In this document: one piece after another, positions 44,970 to 55,856 of the stretch
How positions within the stretch are numbered: the first letter of the stretch is position 1
How the letters are laid out: the number at the start of each line of letters is the position of its first letter
Source of the DNA: Nymphaea colorata
Taxonomy: Eukaryota > Streptophyta > Magnoliopsida > Nymphaeales > Nymphaeaceae
Assembly: GCF_008831285.2 (NCBI RefSeq)
Contig: NC_045148.1
Coordinates: forward strand, 23,378,283-23,442,282
Length of the DNA stretch: 64,000 nt
Reading direction: 5' to 3'
Program-made: the position numbers and the translations under genes
Notes under the pieces: generated by a model
Database searches by the model: none
Seen by the model: the letters and a program-made list of their open reading frames with translations, nothing else
Told to the model about the DNA's origin: nothing

Positions 44970-47191
44970 TAAGGCCACGTTTGATGGCCAGGAAAAACAC
45001 TGTTCATCGGGGTGTTTTTTCCTTTTCAGTACGGTTTCAACCAGCGCCATCAAACATGGAAAAGTTTACCACGCAAAAAATCGAGTTTCAGGGTAACTTT
45101 ACCCTGGAAAAAAGTCAGACCCTCACGGGTCCGACTTTTTTTCGAGGATTTTTTTTTTGCCCGTGAGGGCTTCTTCCATCGTGTGCGTTCCTCTTCTCCC
45201 TTGCCAGTGCATCTTCCTTCTTCGATCGACCGAACGCCCCTTTCGCTCAGCAAGCCATCTGCCTCTTCCTCCTTCGATCGACCTACTGACCGACCAGCCG
45301 ATCGTATTTCTTCACCGGTAAGCTCGTTCCACTTCCCCTCTTTCGCTCCATGTCCACTTCATTTCTCTCCCTCTCCCTTTTCTTCCCTGTGTATCCAAGA
45401 TCGAATGCTTCATTATCTGTGTTTTGGGGGAGGCCATCGCCTTCCCTTCCTGGTGTTGGCAACGCCTGGCGAAGCGTTGCTGGCTGCCCAGAACTGCCAG
45501 CGCCTTATTAGGCGTCACCAGCACTGTAGAGGGGAACCGGCGGCCTCCCCTTTCCCTGCACCTTGTAGTGTATGGGACACTCCCGATACCTTTTTTTCTT
45601 CCTCCCAATGCCCTTTTTTTTCCCCTCCCGATATTGGTGTATTTCTTCATGCTGTTGATTCATGGATCCTGATGCTGTAGTATCAATTCTAATGTGAAAA
45701 ATCTGGATTGACAGGTGGATATTGCATATGCTCCATTTATTCATCAAAGGCTTTTTCAACATCGTTCACCCAATTTTTAGAAATTTTGATGTTTTGGAAG
45801 GCAGGCCTTTATTGGCTTTAGTATATCAGTTGAGGTTCAGGCCCTTCAGGGTGTTTCACTGTCCTGCAATTAGCTTGTTTACTCCATTAAGTTTCACTGT
45901 CCTGAAATTAGTTTATGTCTTCCATAGATAGGCAATTTAAAATGTTGTCAACAAGAATAGAACAAGAGAAAATGGCAGAGGAAGTTGGAGGTCGCATGAA
46001 AAGGATTGGTCAGCAACAGCCTTGGAAGTTCAAGCCAATGATTAACATTTCTTTTACGAGGTTTTGTCTGGCTCGCATGTTTCCGACAGTTTCTGCCATT
46101 GAATCTTGTTATTTGTTTTTGTATCCAAATACGTAAATGGAATCTATATGTTTATTCCGCTTGAGGATAGTGTATATCTGCAGCAGCCCAAGTTTCTGTA
46201 AATGTATATCTGTTATCAACTGTCAATGAATATTTTATCTGCTGATTGGTGAATCTCTAATTTCTTACAAGTTTCCTTCGAAGCCTAATTAGTATTGGAA
46301 ATGTGCCATTGCTGAAAGTATGTATTGGTAGGGACATGTTTAATTAGAAGTAATCATGTTATACAGTAAAATACTGAGTTTGAGTTGCCTTGGAAAGCAT
46401 GATGCTTCAAGAGAAGCCCTCAGCAATGTTGGTTAAAATGATCTTCATTTGAAATTAGAAGAGGTGCAATGAGGATAATATCAGATGTCATGACTTTTCA
46501 GCAGTTAATTGAATTGTCAGAATTGATACCATTTTCCTAATAACAACTTCAGTTGATTTCATCTTGAAAATTTACCTTCTCAATTGAACTTACAGTTTCT
46601 TAGTTTACTCACTCTATTGCTGCTCCTTCTGATCGCTGTTTGTCTATCTTCAATCTCTCTTTTCTTGTCATAGTTGTCAATATATTTACAGTCCATTTGC
46701 TTTTGGTGCAAAATTTATGTTCACAGGTGGAGTTGGCATATCAAATAGGATCCACAAGATCGAAAAGCACGAGTACATGGGATTTGAGAACTTGTGCTCA
46801 GACAGAGGTTTCCTGCAAGAATGCCAAAGGAGAAACTGAAACACCTCCTTCACACTAACCCTCACCATCGTTCATTTCTGCTCTCCTTCTGGCAGTTCAT
46901 TGAGAATAAATTGCAAGGAACAACATGATCCGCACCTTCTAGCAGGAAGGTAGCAAAAGGCAGGAAGATATGAATCGGTCAAAAAATTTTAACGGTCAAA
47001 AAAATTTTCCATAAAAAAATTTTCCAAACTTATCAAACTATGCATTTTTTACCTTTCAAAAAAATTCAAGTGCCATCAAACATGGCCTGAAACAAGAAAA
47101 AGTAAATTTACCCTTTTCTCATTTTACCGTAGAGAATTTTCCTTGAAAAAATTCCCCCTCAAAAAAATCCAGGCCATCAAACGTGGCTAAG
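44970..47191. mobile_element. Harbinger-like (PIF-type) non-autonomous element, 2.2 kb
   Basis: Perfect 16-bp terminal inverted repeats GCCACGTTTGATGGCC at 44974-44989 and (inverted) 47172-47187 are flanked by TAAG at 44970-44973 and 47188-47191. This fits the TAA target of PIF/Harbinger elements, with one ambiguous base. A related GCCATCAAACATGG motif recurs inside each end (45048 and 47072), giving complex termini of about 100-200 bp. The interior has no recognisable transposase. Frames at 45012-45680 and 45722-45931 are C/T-rich or AT-rich and show no domain. A splice-like TTCACAG followed by an open GVGISNRIHKIEKHEY segment (46727-46830) looks exon-like and could be captured host sequence. 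Confidence 0.75.
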
Positions 47192-47420
47192 AGAAATACT
47201 TGTGCTCATTCGTGAATTCCACTAGTGAATGTGAATGTATGAATGAATTGATTCTATATTGTTAAAAATAAATTATTAATTCTTACCATATCATTCATCT
47301 AAGGATATCCCTACCATCACATACATGTAGATTTATTTACATACCTATTTTAAGTATTCTTATAAAGAGAAAAAAAGATTGAAAGTAAAATGGAGTTGTA
47401 GACCATCAAACATGATTCTA
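47192..47420. other. No gene seen
   Basis: AT-rich spacer right of the Harbinger-like element. Confidence 0.4.
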
Positions 47421-47781
47421 ATATTGGGTCCTTACTTGAGTTTTCACTTTAGTGAAGTCGATAAGTGAAATTAAAATCTTAGATATTAAGAAAGAAAAAA
47501 ACAAAAAGATTTTAAGCCAAGAGAAAGAGGGAGAAAGAGAAAGAAGAAGAAAAAGAGATTTTGAAAAGAAAGAAAGAAAAAATTTCGAGAGAGATGGATG
47601 TGTGCGTGCGTATATGTGTATGTGTGTGTGTGTGAACATGCATGTATGAAAATTTATAAAAAAAATACTTTTAAATTTAAGAGAAAGAGAGATAGAAGAA
47701 GAAGATTTTAGAGAGAGAGAGAGAGAAAAATAAATATATATATATATATGAAAGTTAGTAAAAAGAAGGTATATTAGCTCG

Positions 47782-47816
<35 letters not shown>

Positions 47817-47830
47817 TGGATTACACATGT
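47421..47830. repeat. Purine-rich GA tract with microsatellites
   Basis: Long GA/GAAA-rich stretches with GAGAGA runs (47717-47726, 47784-47812), a TG run near 47617-47632 and a TA run near 47735-47748. Frames on both strands are simple-sequence artefacts. Confidence 0.85.
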
Positions 47831-49439
47831 ATATTTATTTATATGTATATGTATATGAAATTTATAAAAGAATATAGTAAATCAAAGAGAAATAAGGATA
47901 AAGAAAGATATTTGTGTACATGTATACCTACATAACATGTATATATGCATATATATATATGAAAATTAAAACCAAGAGAAATGTTAAATGTAAACATATC
48001 AGAAGATGTATTTTAACATGTACATATTCGTAAGGGGTTTTTCCGAGGTGGACAAATCCCAACCTCAAAAATCAAGATAATAACAAAGAAATCCCAATTC
48101 AAGCTCTCATTCTTACCGTTCATTCACATATTTAAAAAAAAATCAGTTTACCATGCATGAACATCATCTCAAACATGAACGATGCACACATTCAATGAGC
48201 AAAGAAATGAAGAATCATATTTCAAAAATAAATGGAGAAATGTAATTTATTTTGCTTTGCTTATACTCCCAATGCACTCAAGAGTAGCTCTTGACTGTTG
48301 ATAGGAGACCCTTAGAGCTCTCTTGCATGACTATAGGAAGATGGCGAAGGAAAATGAAAAGAAATGAAAATGATAGGATGACTACATACCTCTAATGAAA
48401 ATGGTTTTAGGAAATGAGACTTCTTTCTCCAGTTGATCCTAAAGCTTCATTGAGTGAAGTTCCAAGGTGATGGGCATTTCTTTTCGAAAGGTTTCATTGT
48501 ACTCTCTTGAAGAGTGAAAGTTGGAGAAGCTTGCTCCCAAGGTTGGAGAAGAATAAGACGATAAGATGAGAGAAATTGCGCGGGAGAGCTATGACAAAAA
48601 CTTTAAGTCTTCAATTGAGAAAGTACTAGAGGTTTCATAAGGGTTAGCTGATGCCAAGAGAGAAGATTTTAAAGGTATTTATAGAGTTTTGGATCCAAAG
48701 CTCAAAATTTTAATTTTTGTAATTTCAACATTTTCATGTGAATTCTAAGTATTTTTGAATTATTATTATTATTTTTTTAAGATAGGTTTTGACCAAGTGA
48801 GGTTGGCCCTTAGCCCTGAAAAGATCCCTTTGGAGGTGTGGGCAGGACTAGTGCCCACACAACAGACTAAAAACCACCTTCTTTTAGTCAAAACAGGGCC
48901 TCCAGAGGGTGCAGGCCCAGCCGCGTTATGGCCCAGGCCCATGCAGCCGTGATTGGCTGCTCACGTGTGGCCAAGTGAGAGTGCCTGGGGCGGTCGTGTG
49001 CTCTAGCTAGAGTGCACGATCTGGCTATGCGCTGCTCGTTCAGAACGTCTGGCAGCGTGCAGGGCATGCGGGAGAGAAGGCGAAATGCATCCTTATTTCC
49101 TTGTTTTAGAACAATAAGGGATGGCTTTGGCCTCCCTCCTTCCAAAGGGGTCCCACACATAAAAAATATAAGTCATTTTTTAAAACTCATAGTTAAAGGG
49201 CAAAATTGTCTTATGTTACAAACAGGCCCGATTTCATTTTAGGTGGTTTCGGGCTCGTTTTAGATCCGAAAGGGTTCGCTTGGTTGCAATGCATTCAATT
49301 ACACGTACAAGGCTCAGATCAATAATTAGATGAGTGGTTTAGACTCAAAACATATTTTTAAAGTTTTGGCACGAGACTGAAACGCAAAACAAATGGGAGC
49401 TCTGTGTGTGCATGCACGACACTCAATAGCATCAAAATT
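47831..49439. other. No gene seen; GC-richer block 48890-49150
   Basis: Near 48890-49090 the base composition rises (GGCCCAGGCCCATG, GTGCCTGGGGCGGTCG) with paired frames of 65-90 codons that show no domain. It may be an LTR or MITE-derived piece; ends not found. The rest is AT-rich. Confidence 0.4.
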
Positions 49440-49860
49440 TGTTATTATAGCATCGACTTTAGATTTTGAGTTGAAATTCTCGATTTGGATCCAAATTTTG
49501 GTTTTGGATATACTTTGGATCTGAGAGTAGCTTTATGTGTCTACTTTCCTAGTTTGGACTTAATTTCATTCGTTGAGCTTAATTGCGGACTTTGGCTTCT
49601 TATTTTGGATTAAGGTGTGAATTTTGGACCTAGGACTTTGATTTGGATATAAATCTATATCTAAATTTAGATTTTGGATTTGAACTTGCATTTGGTACAG
49701 ATATGGATCTAGAGGCCTGTTTTGGATCCAGGGTTGAGAACTGGATTTGAATATGAATAAAGAAGTTTTTCTTGGGTCTAGGGTCGAGATTTGAATTTGG
49801 ATATGGATCAAGAAGTCTCTTTTGGGTTGAGCTTAGGCTAAGGATCCAAATTCGATCCAA
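49440..49860. repeat. Quasi-periodic tract, fourth example
   Basis: TTTGGATCC, TTTGGATATG, GATTTGAATTTGG and TTTTGGATC phrases recur irregularly, as at 16540-17110. Overlapping minus-strand frames rich in Ile, Pro, Ser and Asn arise only from this repetition. Confidence 0.55.
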
Positions 49861-50147
49861 ATCACTGTAAAATTGGTTGAAATAACTGACAATCTTGTTT
49901 GAATAAAATGGAATGCAGTCTTTTGAAAAAATTGAGGTGATAACACCTAGAAAATGAGAATAATTCTTAAAAGGAGAGTAAAGCTGAGAATGTACAATTA
50001 ATAATGTTTGATCCGATGAAATTGGTACTCTTGTCATTTTCTTTTTATTGGTGGATGCTTTGGATTAAATTCATTTCATAACTGTCTTTTCTGCTTTATT
50101 TTGTACAAACACCTCAGAGAGGCCAAAGCCCTTATCCTTTTCTCTTA
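49861..50147. other. No gene seen
   Basis: Spacer between the quasi-periodic tract and the MITE. Confidence 0.4.
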
Positions 50148-50680
50148 CCCCTAGGTAGGCCTGGGCACCCGGCCAGGCTGCCACCAGGTACCCGAAGAAG
50201 AAGAGGTGGAGGAGGGTGGAGAATGAAAAGGATGAAGAGGATAGGGGAAGGGAGGAGGAGGAGGAGGATGAAAACGGGCCGGGCCGGGCAGACCCCCTAT
50301 CCTCTTCATCCTTTTCATTCTCCACCTCTTCTTCTTCCCCCTCCCCCCCACCCCCTCCACCTCCTCCACCTCTCCTTCTTCCTCCACCTCCTCTGCCTTT
50401 CCTTCTTCCCTCTTCCTCCCCTCCGCCTCCACCTCCTCTGCCTCTCCTTCTTCCCCCTTCCCCCCTCCGCCTCTCCTTCTTCCTCCTCCTCCTCTTCCGC
50501 CTCTCTTTCTTCCCCCTCCCCCTCCCCCCCTCCGCCTCTCCCATAGTCCGCCTGGAATCGGGGCGCTCCAGTGGCATCGGGCTGGGCTGGGCCTGATTTC
50601 GGGCCCAACGGGTCGACCCGGGCCGGGTACTAGCGGGCAGGCTCGCCCGGCCCGGCCCAATGCCCACCCCTACCCCTAGG
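50148..50680. mobile_element. hAT-type MITE, GGGCA family copy with polypyrimidine interior (517 bp)
   Basis: The element at 50156-50672 has a perfect 8-bp duplication, CCCCTAGG (50148-50155 and 50673-50680). Its ends are TAGGCCTGGGCA and, reverse-complemented from the right, TAGGGGTGGGCA (10 of 12). Inside, a purine arm (50194-50247) and its reverse complement (50293-50336) form a hairpin of about 44 bp with one 10-nt bulge. This is followed by about 190 bp of C/T-only repeats of CCTCCACCTCCTCTGCC type. Frames of up to 198 codons on either strand are artefacts of this array. Confidence 0.88.
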
Positions 50681-51240
50681 GTCTCGTAACCTGGGTGGGA
50701 GCAGTATTACATGTCAATTGGACTTACACAGGCCTATCAGTTCAGACAACTATGTCATGCTGCTTATAACCGTAACATATTTTTAAAGTTATTTGTATTT
50801 GGATTTTTTTAGTGTTTTAAAGCAAAAAAGAAAATCTAATGCTGAGATACAACTAAAACAAATATTTTTCTTAAAAAAAATCACTATCTGGAAAAAAACA
50901 TAAGGGAGGCCACTATTGATTTCTTCTTGATTCCTTAGTTGGGATTTTAAGATGAAGAAGAATATATGAGGCATGTGAAGAAGAAGAAGAAGGTTGGTGG
51001 AACCACACACAAGTGGACACCTTAACTGTTAGTTATGACGAAAATGAAAGGAGAAAAATCGGCTTCCTAGATATCGGTGTGCGCTACTATATATAATTGA
51101 CAAACGAAGCAGTGCAATGCATGAAATTCGCTTTCTTTATCTTTCTTAATGGAAAAGTACTTCAAATAAAATATTATTGGTTAGAGTGACCATGGGCCCA
51201 GCATATATCTGGCACCACGTTCAGGGCTTGATTTTGGAAT
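50681..51240. other. No gene seen
   Basis: AT-rich intergenic DNA with a 73-codon minus-strand frame lacking any motif. Confidence 0.45.
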
Positions 51241-51259
51241 TTTTTTTAGTTTCATTTTA

Positions 51260-51453
51260 TTATATTGTTAGTTGGTGCAATGGTTGGGGCGGGGGCAGGT
51301 AGGCGAGTTCTTGTTTCAAATTTCCATAGCATCAACCTTCTGTACTATATAAGGGGACCACCAACATGCAAGTTAAAGCACCATGAGGATAAGGGGTTGG
51401 TTGGGATTCGTCCTTCCGATTGGTTGTAATTTTTTTTGTCAAAAAAAAAAAAT
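51260..51453 (+). mobile_element. Possible tRNA-derived SINE
   Basis: TGGTGCAATGG at 51273-51283 resembles a tRNA A box, and TTGTTTCAAATTTCC at about 51310-51324, about 40 bp later, resembles a B box. The sequence continues about 100 bp to TTGTAATTTTTTTTG, similar to the T-rich ends of plant Au-type SINEs. The B box is off consensus and no target duplication was found. Confidence 0.3.
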
Positions 51454-51879
51454 TAAATTTGATAATGATAAATTTCTGGGAGGGAAAAGCTGCATCACCT
51501 GACCTAACTAATGCTGATCCTTGAGACACTTATCAGAAAGCGTACAAAGCGGAAGCTTTCCCTTCTATTTTCTGCTCTAATTTCTACAACTACTGGTGTC
51601 GGAGCTGGTTATATGTGCATGCTGGAGCACAATTTTTTTTTTTTGTGCCAGCATGCTCATGATTAAAATGCCCATTGTTAACAGAAAAAAGTGAACTTTT
51701 AGTAGGTATGAAGAAGGAAGTCGAAAAAAGTTAAAACACTAAAAAGTACATTTTTTTAAAAAATTTCCAAAATACCTTAACTCCTTCCCTTTTTTTTTGT
51801 GTATATGTCTTCCATGCACCAAGTGGTCCACACAATTCACTCTTTTTATGTGTCGGTAAGCAAATTGCAAATGGGCTCC
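51454..51879. other. No gene seen
   Basis: AT-rich with several T or A runs. Confidence 0.4.
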
Positions 51880-52070
51880 AGTTCTATTGTTTTTTACAGC
51901 TCTAAATCTAAATTAAATCTATATATATATATATAATCCAGTTTTTAAAAATTTTAATTTAACCTATATAAAAAAATTGAAAAATTATATATCGACCCCA
52001 GTTAAAATTATGAAACTATAGTTCAGCTCCTGTCATGAAAAAATTCTAGCTCTACCTTTGAACCCACATA
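51880..52070. mobile_element. Decayed MITE of the CAGGGGCAGAGCC family
   Basis: CGACCCCAGTTAAAATTATG near 51994, GAAACTATAGTTCAGCTCCTG near 52010 and CATGAAAAAATTCTAGCTC near 52034 match the family's right half, as at 36.4 and 24.98 kb. The left end and duplication could not be set. Confidence 0.6.
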
Positions 52071-52690
52071 GGTACTTAATGAATTGTACGTTTCACCACT
52101 GTCTGGAAAATGAAAAGCATCATGAGAAATGAAGCGATCTTCTACAACTTGGTAGGCAAATGATAACTTTGAATTTCTATGACTGCCTTTAGTATATTTT
52201 ATAAGTTAAATCTCATAATTTAAGTTGTTTTTTGTTGAATTCAAAGGCAGTATACTTGTACGTTTTGACAAAAAAAACATGTAAATTAATCTATGTTCTA
52301 AAATGTAAAACGTACTTCAGAATTTTAATTAAATCAATGGTTCTGCAGCCTTAATGAACTGCTCTTACGTAATCAGTGCAGTCATGGAATTGCAATGGTA
52401 CAACCACTTCTTAGAGAACCAAATCCAAGGAGCACTCTAGTATTTTATGCCTGTTCATCACTGCCCAATTGAATCACCCAGATTCCAGATGGATTTAATT
52501 TTGAAATTTGTTTTCCACATTCAAACACGAAAGATACAAATTTACAGATATGAAAAAAAAAACGAGAGACTGGGTACATGAGAATTTCGAATTAGCAAAT
52601 TTAATTGTTCGAAATTTATCAAAATATGATAGGGTCATCAAATTCAATCCATGTCCAAAAATTGATTCTAGACCCATCCTTTTAAATTCG
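52071..52690. other. No gene seen
   Basis: AT-rich spacer with no supported feature. Confidence 0.45.
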
Positions 52691-52696
52691 TCCGTG

Positions 52697-52734
52697 GAGA
52701 GAGAGAGAGAGAGACAGAGGAAGAGTGTGTATAC

Positions 52735-52768
<34 letters not shown>

Positions 52769-52790
52769 GGAGAGAGAGAGAAAAAAGGCC
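52697..52790. repeat. Compound microsatellite (GA)n-(TA)n-(GA)n
   Basis: A GA run, a TATATA run and another GA run in succession. The 102-codon frame through it is an artefact. Confidence 0.9.
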
Positions 52791-52984
52791 GTGAAAGAAC
52801 AATTTTGTTGCAATAAACGTTATACTGATATTAGGGGTGGGGTATAATGGTTGCAAACTTATTTTGAGGCAATGTCTAAATGGTTAGATTGTTTAAAATA
52901 TTGTTTTGAACGTTGCATTTAACACAAGTAATTGTTCGATTGGTTCAACCATCCTTTCCCAAGTGTCATTTGTAATGTTATGCT

Positions 52985-53009
52985 TCTCTCTCTCTCTCTC
53001 TCTCCCTCC

Positions 53010-53076
<67 letters not shown>
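52985..53076. repeat. Compound microsatellite (CT)n-(TA)n-(TG)n
   Basis: CT with two CCCTCCC interruptions, then TA, then TG. Same order as 2191-2294. Confidence 0.95.
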
Positions 53077-53078
<2 letters not shown>

Positions 53079-53500
53079 CCTCACTGCCTATCTTAACATT
53101 ATGGGATGGTTGGATATGGTTAATGGATTCAATATGTACTTTCGCAATTGAGTCCAAATTCTACTCTAAAGTCCAGCAAATTATTTGTAACTACTTTTTA
53201 TTGATACCCAATATCGAAGGAAAATTTGATTCAAGATCATACAGGTAAATTACGTTTGCATATTGAAATAATATAAACAAAGGATTCACAAGAAATCTGA
53301 CGAACCTGAAAAGGGGAACTCTAAAAGATGTAGCCTTTGATTGGGGGATCTTTCCACCTGATTTATTTAGCAGCAAATAAATTAACAAATTTAATTCTTG
53401 TTTAGCACGACTTAATAAAAAAATGAATGATTGAGTTATTATAAACATGTTCACCATATGGAAGAGAAAAGTATGTCGCACCACCATTGATGGGAAAGAA
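53077..53500. other. No gene seen
   Basis: Spacer directly before the copia remnant; its last part may be unrecognised integrase sequence. Confidence 0.4.
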
Positions 53501-53504
53501 GCAG

Positions 53505-55415
53505 CAATTTTAAGCTCTCAAAGTCTTTGGTTCAGTTGTACCTGATACTCGTGTTTAAAGTCTTCTCATAAAAAAAAATAGATTTCAAGTGCGAAGAGTA
53601 TACTTTTCTAAGCTACAAATCCAAACACAAAGGCTTTCTACGTCTCAACCATAAAACCAACAAAATTCTTGTGTAACGAATGTAGTGTTTAATGAAACCA
53701 AGTTCCCTTCTCAAATGGCCTTCTCTAAGATCAACTTGTGACCTCAAGATAGTGAACCTGTTCCTATTTGGATCCCATTGACTCTAGCTAAACCTTCTGA
53801 ATCAAGTTGTTGATCAATCTACCAGTGCAGACCCCCCACCATACCTCCTCATGAAACGCCTCAACCTAAACCTCAAACATCTCAACCTTCAAGTCGACCT
53901 CCACTAAGCTAGAAAAATGTAATGGTGACTAGGTCTATGAACGACATTAGAGTACCTAAGGTCCCTACCACTACCTTGGATCTGTTACCTATTGACGTAA
54001 AAAAAAATAAATATAAAATAAAAAAATTGAATATAAAATATATTTTTAATAATAAAATATATATATATTATTATTAAAGAAAAATTAAAAATTAAAAAAA
54101 TGATCAGGCGGGCCCGGCCCCAATCAGGCCGAGTACCGGGTACCCATTAGGACCCGGGCCCGTAGCTGAGGCTTAATCACCAAAGCCTGATCACTACATA
54201 ACCTAGGATGATCAAGCATGCCAAAACCGATCCTCATCGGGTAGATGCATGCCCTAAAGCTCTTTGCTTATGACCAAACATGAACTCTTGTGTTCCATTC
54301 ATAGAAGCAAAATGTGGTCGGCTGCAAATGGATTTTCAAGATAAAGCACAAAGCGGACAGATTTCTTGAGCACTACAGGGCTCATCTTATAGCGAAAGGA
54401 TAGAAGGAGTGCTACTTTGAGACATTTAGTCCAGTAGAGAAGCCCAAAATCATCAAAACTGTTCTTCACCTGGTTATCTCATTTAACTGGAATGTTCATC
54501 AGCTCAATGTCCATAATGTGTTTCTCAATTTGGAGGTAAAAAAAGATACCTAAATGGAGAAACCACAAGGATTTCGACAAGGCACCAAACTCATCTGCAG
54601 GCTACAAAAAAACATTTACTATCTCAAACAAGCCCGAAAGGCTGGGAAACAAAAGCTGAGTTAGTCTCTCATTACATGTGGATTTGTTGTCTCAAAAGTT
54701 GGCACTTCACTCTTTGTTTTCAAGAAAGGAGACACACACATATATATTCTACTATATGTGGATGACATTATCATAATAGTTCTTATCATGTAACCTTGAT
54801 TTACAAATTCAGCAAGCATTTTGCTTTCAAAGATCTCAGCAACTTAAACTATTTTTTCAGGTACTCAAGCTACTTACTTATTAAGAGGAATCTTTCTTTC
54901 CCAACAAAATTATTTTCTTAGGAGACCCAGGTTCTGAAAGAAAGAGCAAGAGGAAGAGAATAATACCATTATGGAAGAGAATTATTGCTTCCTAAACAAT
55001 ATGGAATTCTCTCGCAGTAATCTCCTTTACAGGACTAAGATGGTGGGGGCCAAATCATCCTTAATTTATACCAATGACATCAAGTCGCATTTTGGGTCAA
55101 GGTGATGCTGCTCCATTTCATAATATCATTGAATACCATTGGTGCCCTTCAATCTTTGACATTGACTAGGCCAGAGTTCAAGTATGCAATCAATAAGGCT
55201 TGCCAATATATGCACAAGCCAATACATGACCAATGGGTAGTAGTAAAAAGAATTCTTCACTATATTGGAAAGGAACAATCCAATATGGATTACTTCTACA
55301 ACCCATCAATTCCTCTACTTATATGTCTGCACATCCTATATTTCATAATTGAAGCAAACATGTAGAATTGGATGTTCACTTTATCAGAGATCGCATCTCT
55401 AAACGTTGATGCGAT
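53505..55415 (+). pseudogene. Ty1-copia pol remnant (integrase C-terminus, reverse transcriptase, RNase H), split by a MITE
   Basis: The start reads as the C-terminal part of copia integrase: LKVFGSVVPDTR near 53517, FNETKFPS near 53688, then a proline-rich linker and VMVTRSMNDI near 53920 (family form MxTRSK). After a MITE (about 53990-54175) the chain resumes with CKWIFKIKHKADR near 54325, SPVEKPKIIKTVL near 54430, QLNVHNVFLN near 54502 and YVDDIIII near 54758-54781. It goes on with TRPEFKYAINKACQYMH near 55168 and VELDVHFIRDR at about 55365-55397. Many stops and frameshifts show long decay. No LTR was recognised on either side. Confidence 0.9.
53990..54175. mobile_element. MITE remnant (GGGCA family) inserted in copia
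   Basis: An A/T-only stretch is followed by GCGGGCCCGGCCCC, GAGTACCGGGTACCC, GACCCGGGCCCGTAGC and GAGGCTTA, the right-half layout of the family at 7163-7522. It interrupts the copia reading between linker and reverse transcriptase. The left GC-rich end is missing and no duplication could be confirmed. Confidence 0.65.
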
Positions 55416-55721
55416 CCTTTTCCAAGTTTATTAATGAGTGTGTTGATGCGAAGTGATGCTCAAGGTGCACAGAACTGTCATGCTGAAGGAACTGTCTCTG
55501 TGCTGTAATGGTTTTTGGAGGTGAGATTGCAAATTTAAATACTAGCTCTGTCTGCAAAGCAATGGATTTTGCCACCCCAGTGCACATGGGCTCACTGCAG
55601 TCCAAATTAAGCAGTGGGTACGTTAAACTTCTGATTGCCATTGATGGAACTATCCTCATAGAATCAGCAACTAGAAATTAAAGAAAGGGGGAGACCTGCT
55701 GCAACTATGTACAAAGAGAGA
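55416..55721. other. No gene seen; perhaps copia 3' sequence
   Basis: Follows the RNase H end. No polypurine tract plus TG start could be fixed. About 55580-55625 resembles 39090-39135. Confidence 0.35.
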
Positions 55722-55776
55722 GAGAGAGAGAGAGAAGGCCAAGAAATATTGTGTGTGTCTCTCTCTCTCTCTCTCC

Positions 55777-55812
<36 letters not shown>

Positions 55813-55856
55813 ATATATATATATATATATATATATTCACTCTCTCTCTCTCTTAA
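55722..55856. repeat. Microsatellite cluster (GA)n, (CT)n-(TA)n-(CT)n
   Basis: A GA run near 55718-55735, then CT, a long TA stretch with single-base interruptions, and CT again. Confidence 0.95.

Noticed and set aside
45012-45680. 222-codon frame in the Harbinger-like element
   Set aside because: Pro/Ser/Phe-rich from C/T-rich DNA, starts in the terminal repeat zone, has antisense frames of similar length, and shows no domain.
50071-50667. Long overlapping frames (up to 198 codons) rich in Gly/Glu/Arg or Pro/Ser
   Set aside because: They arise from the C/T-only repeat array in a MITE, are open in several frames on both strands, and begin and end outside any gene context.
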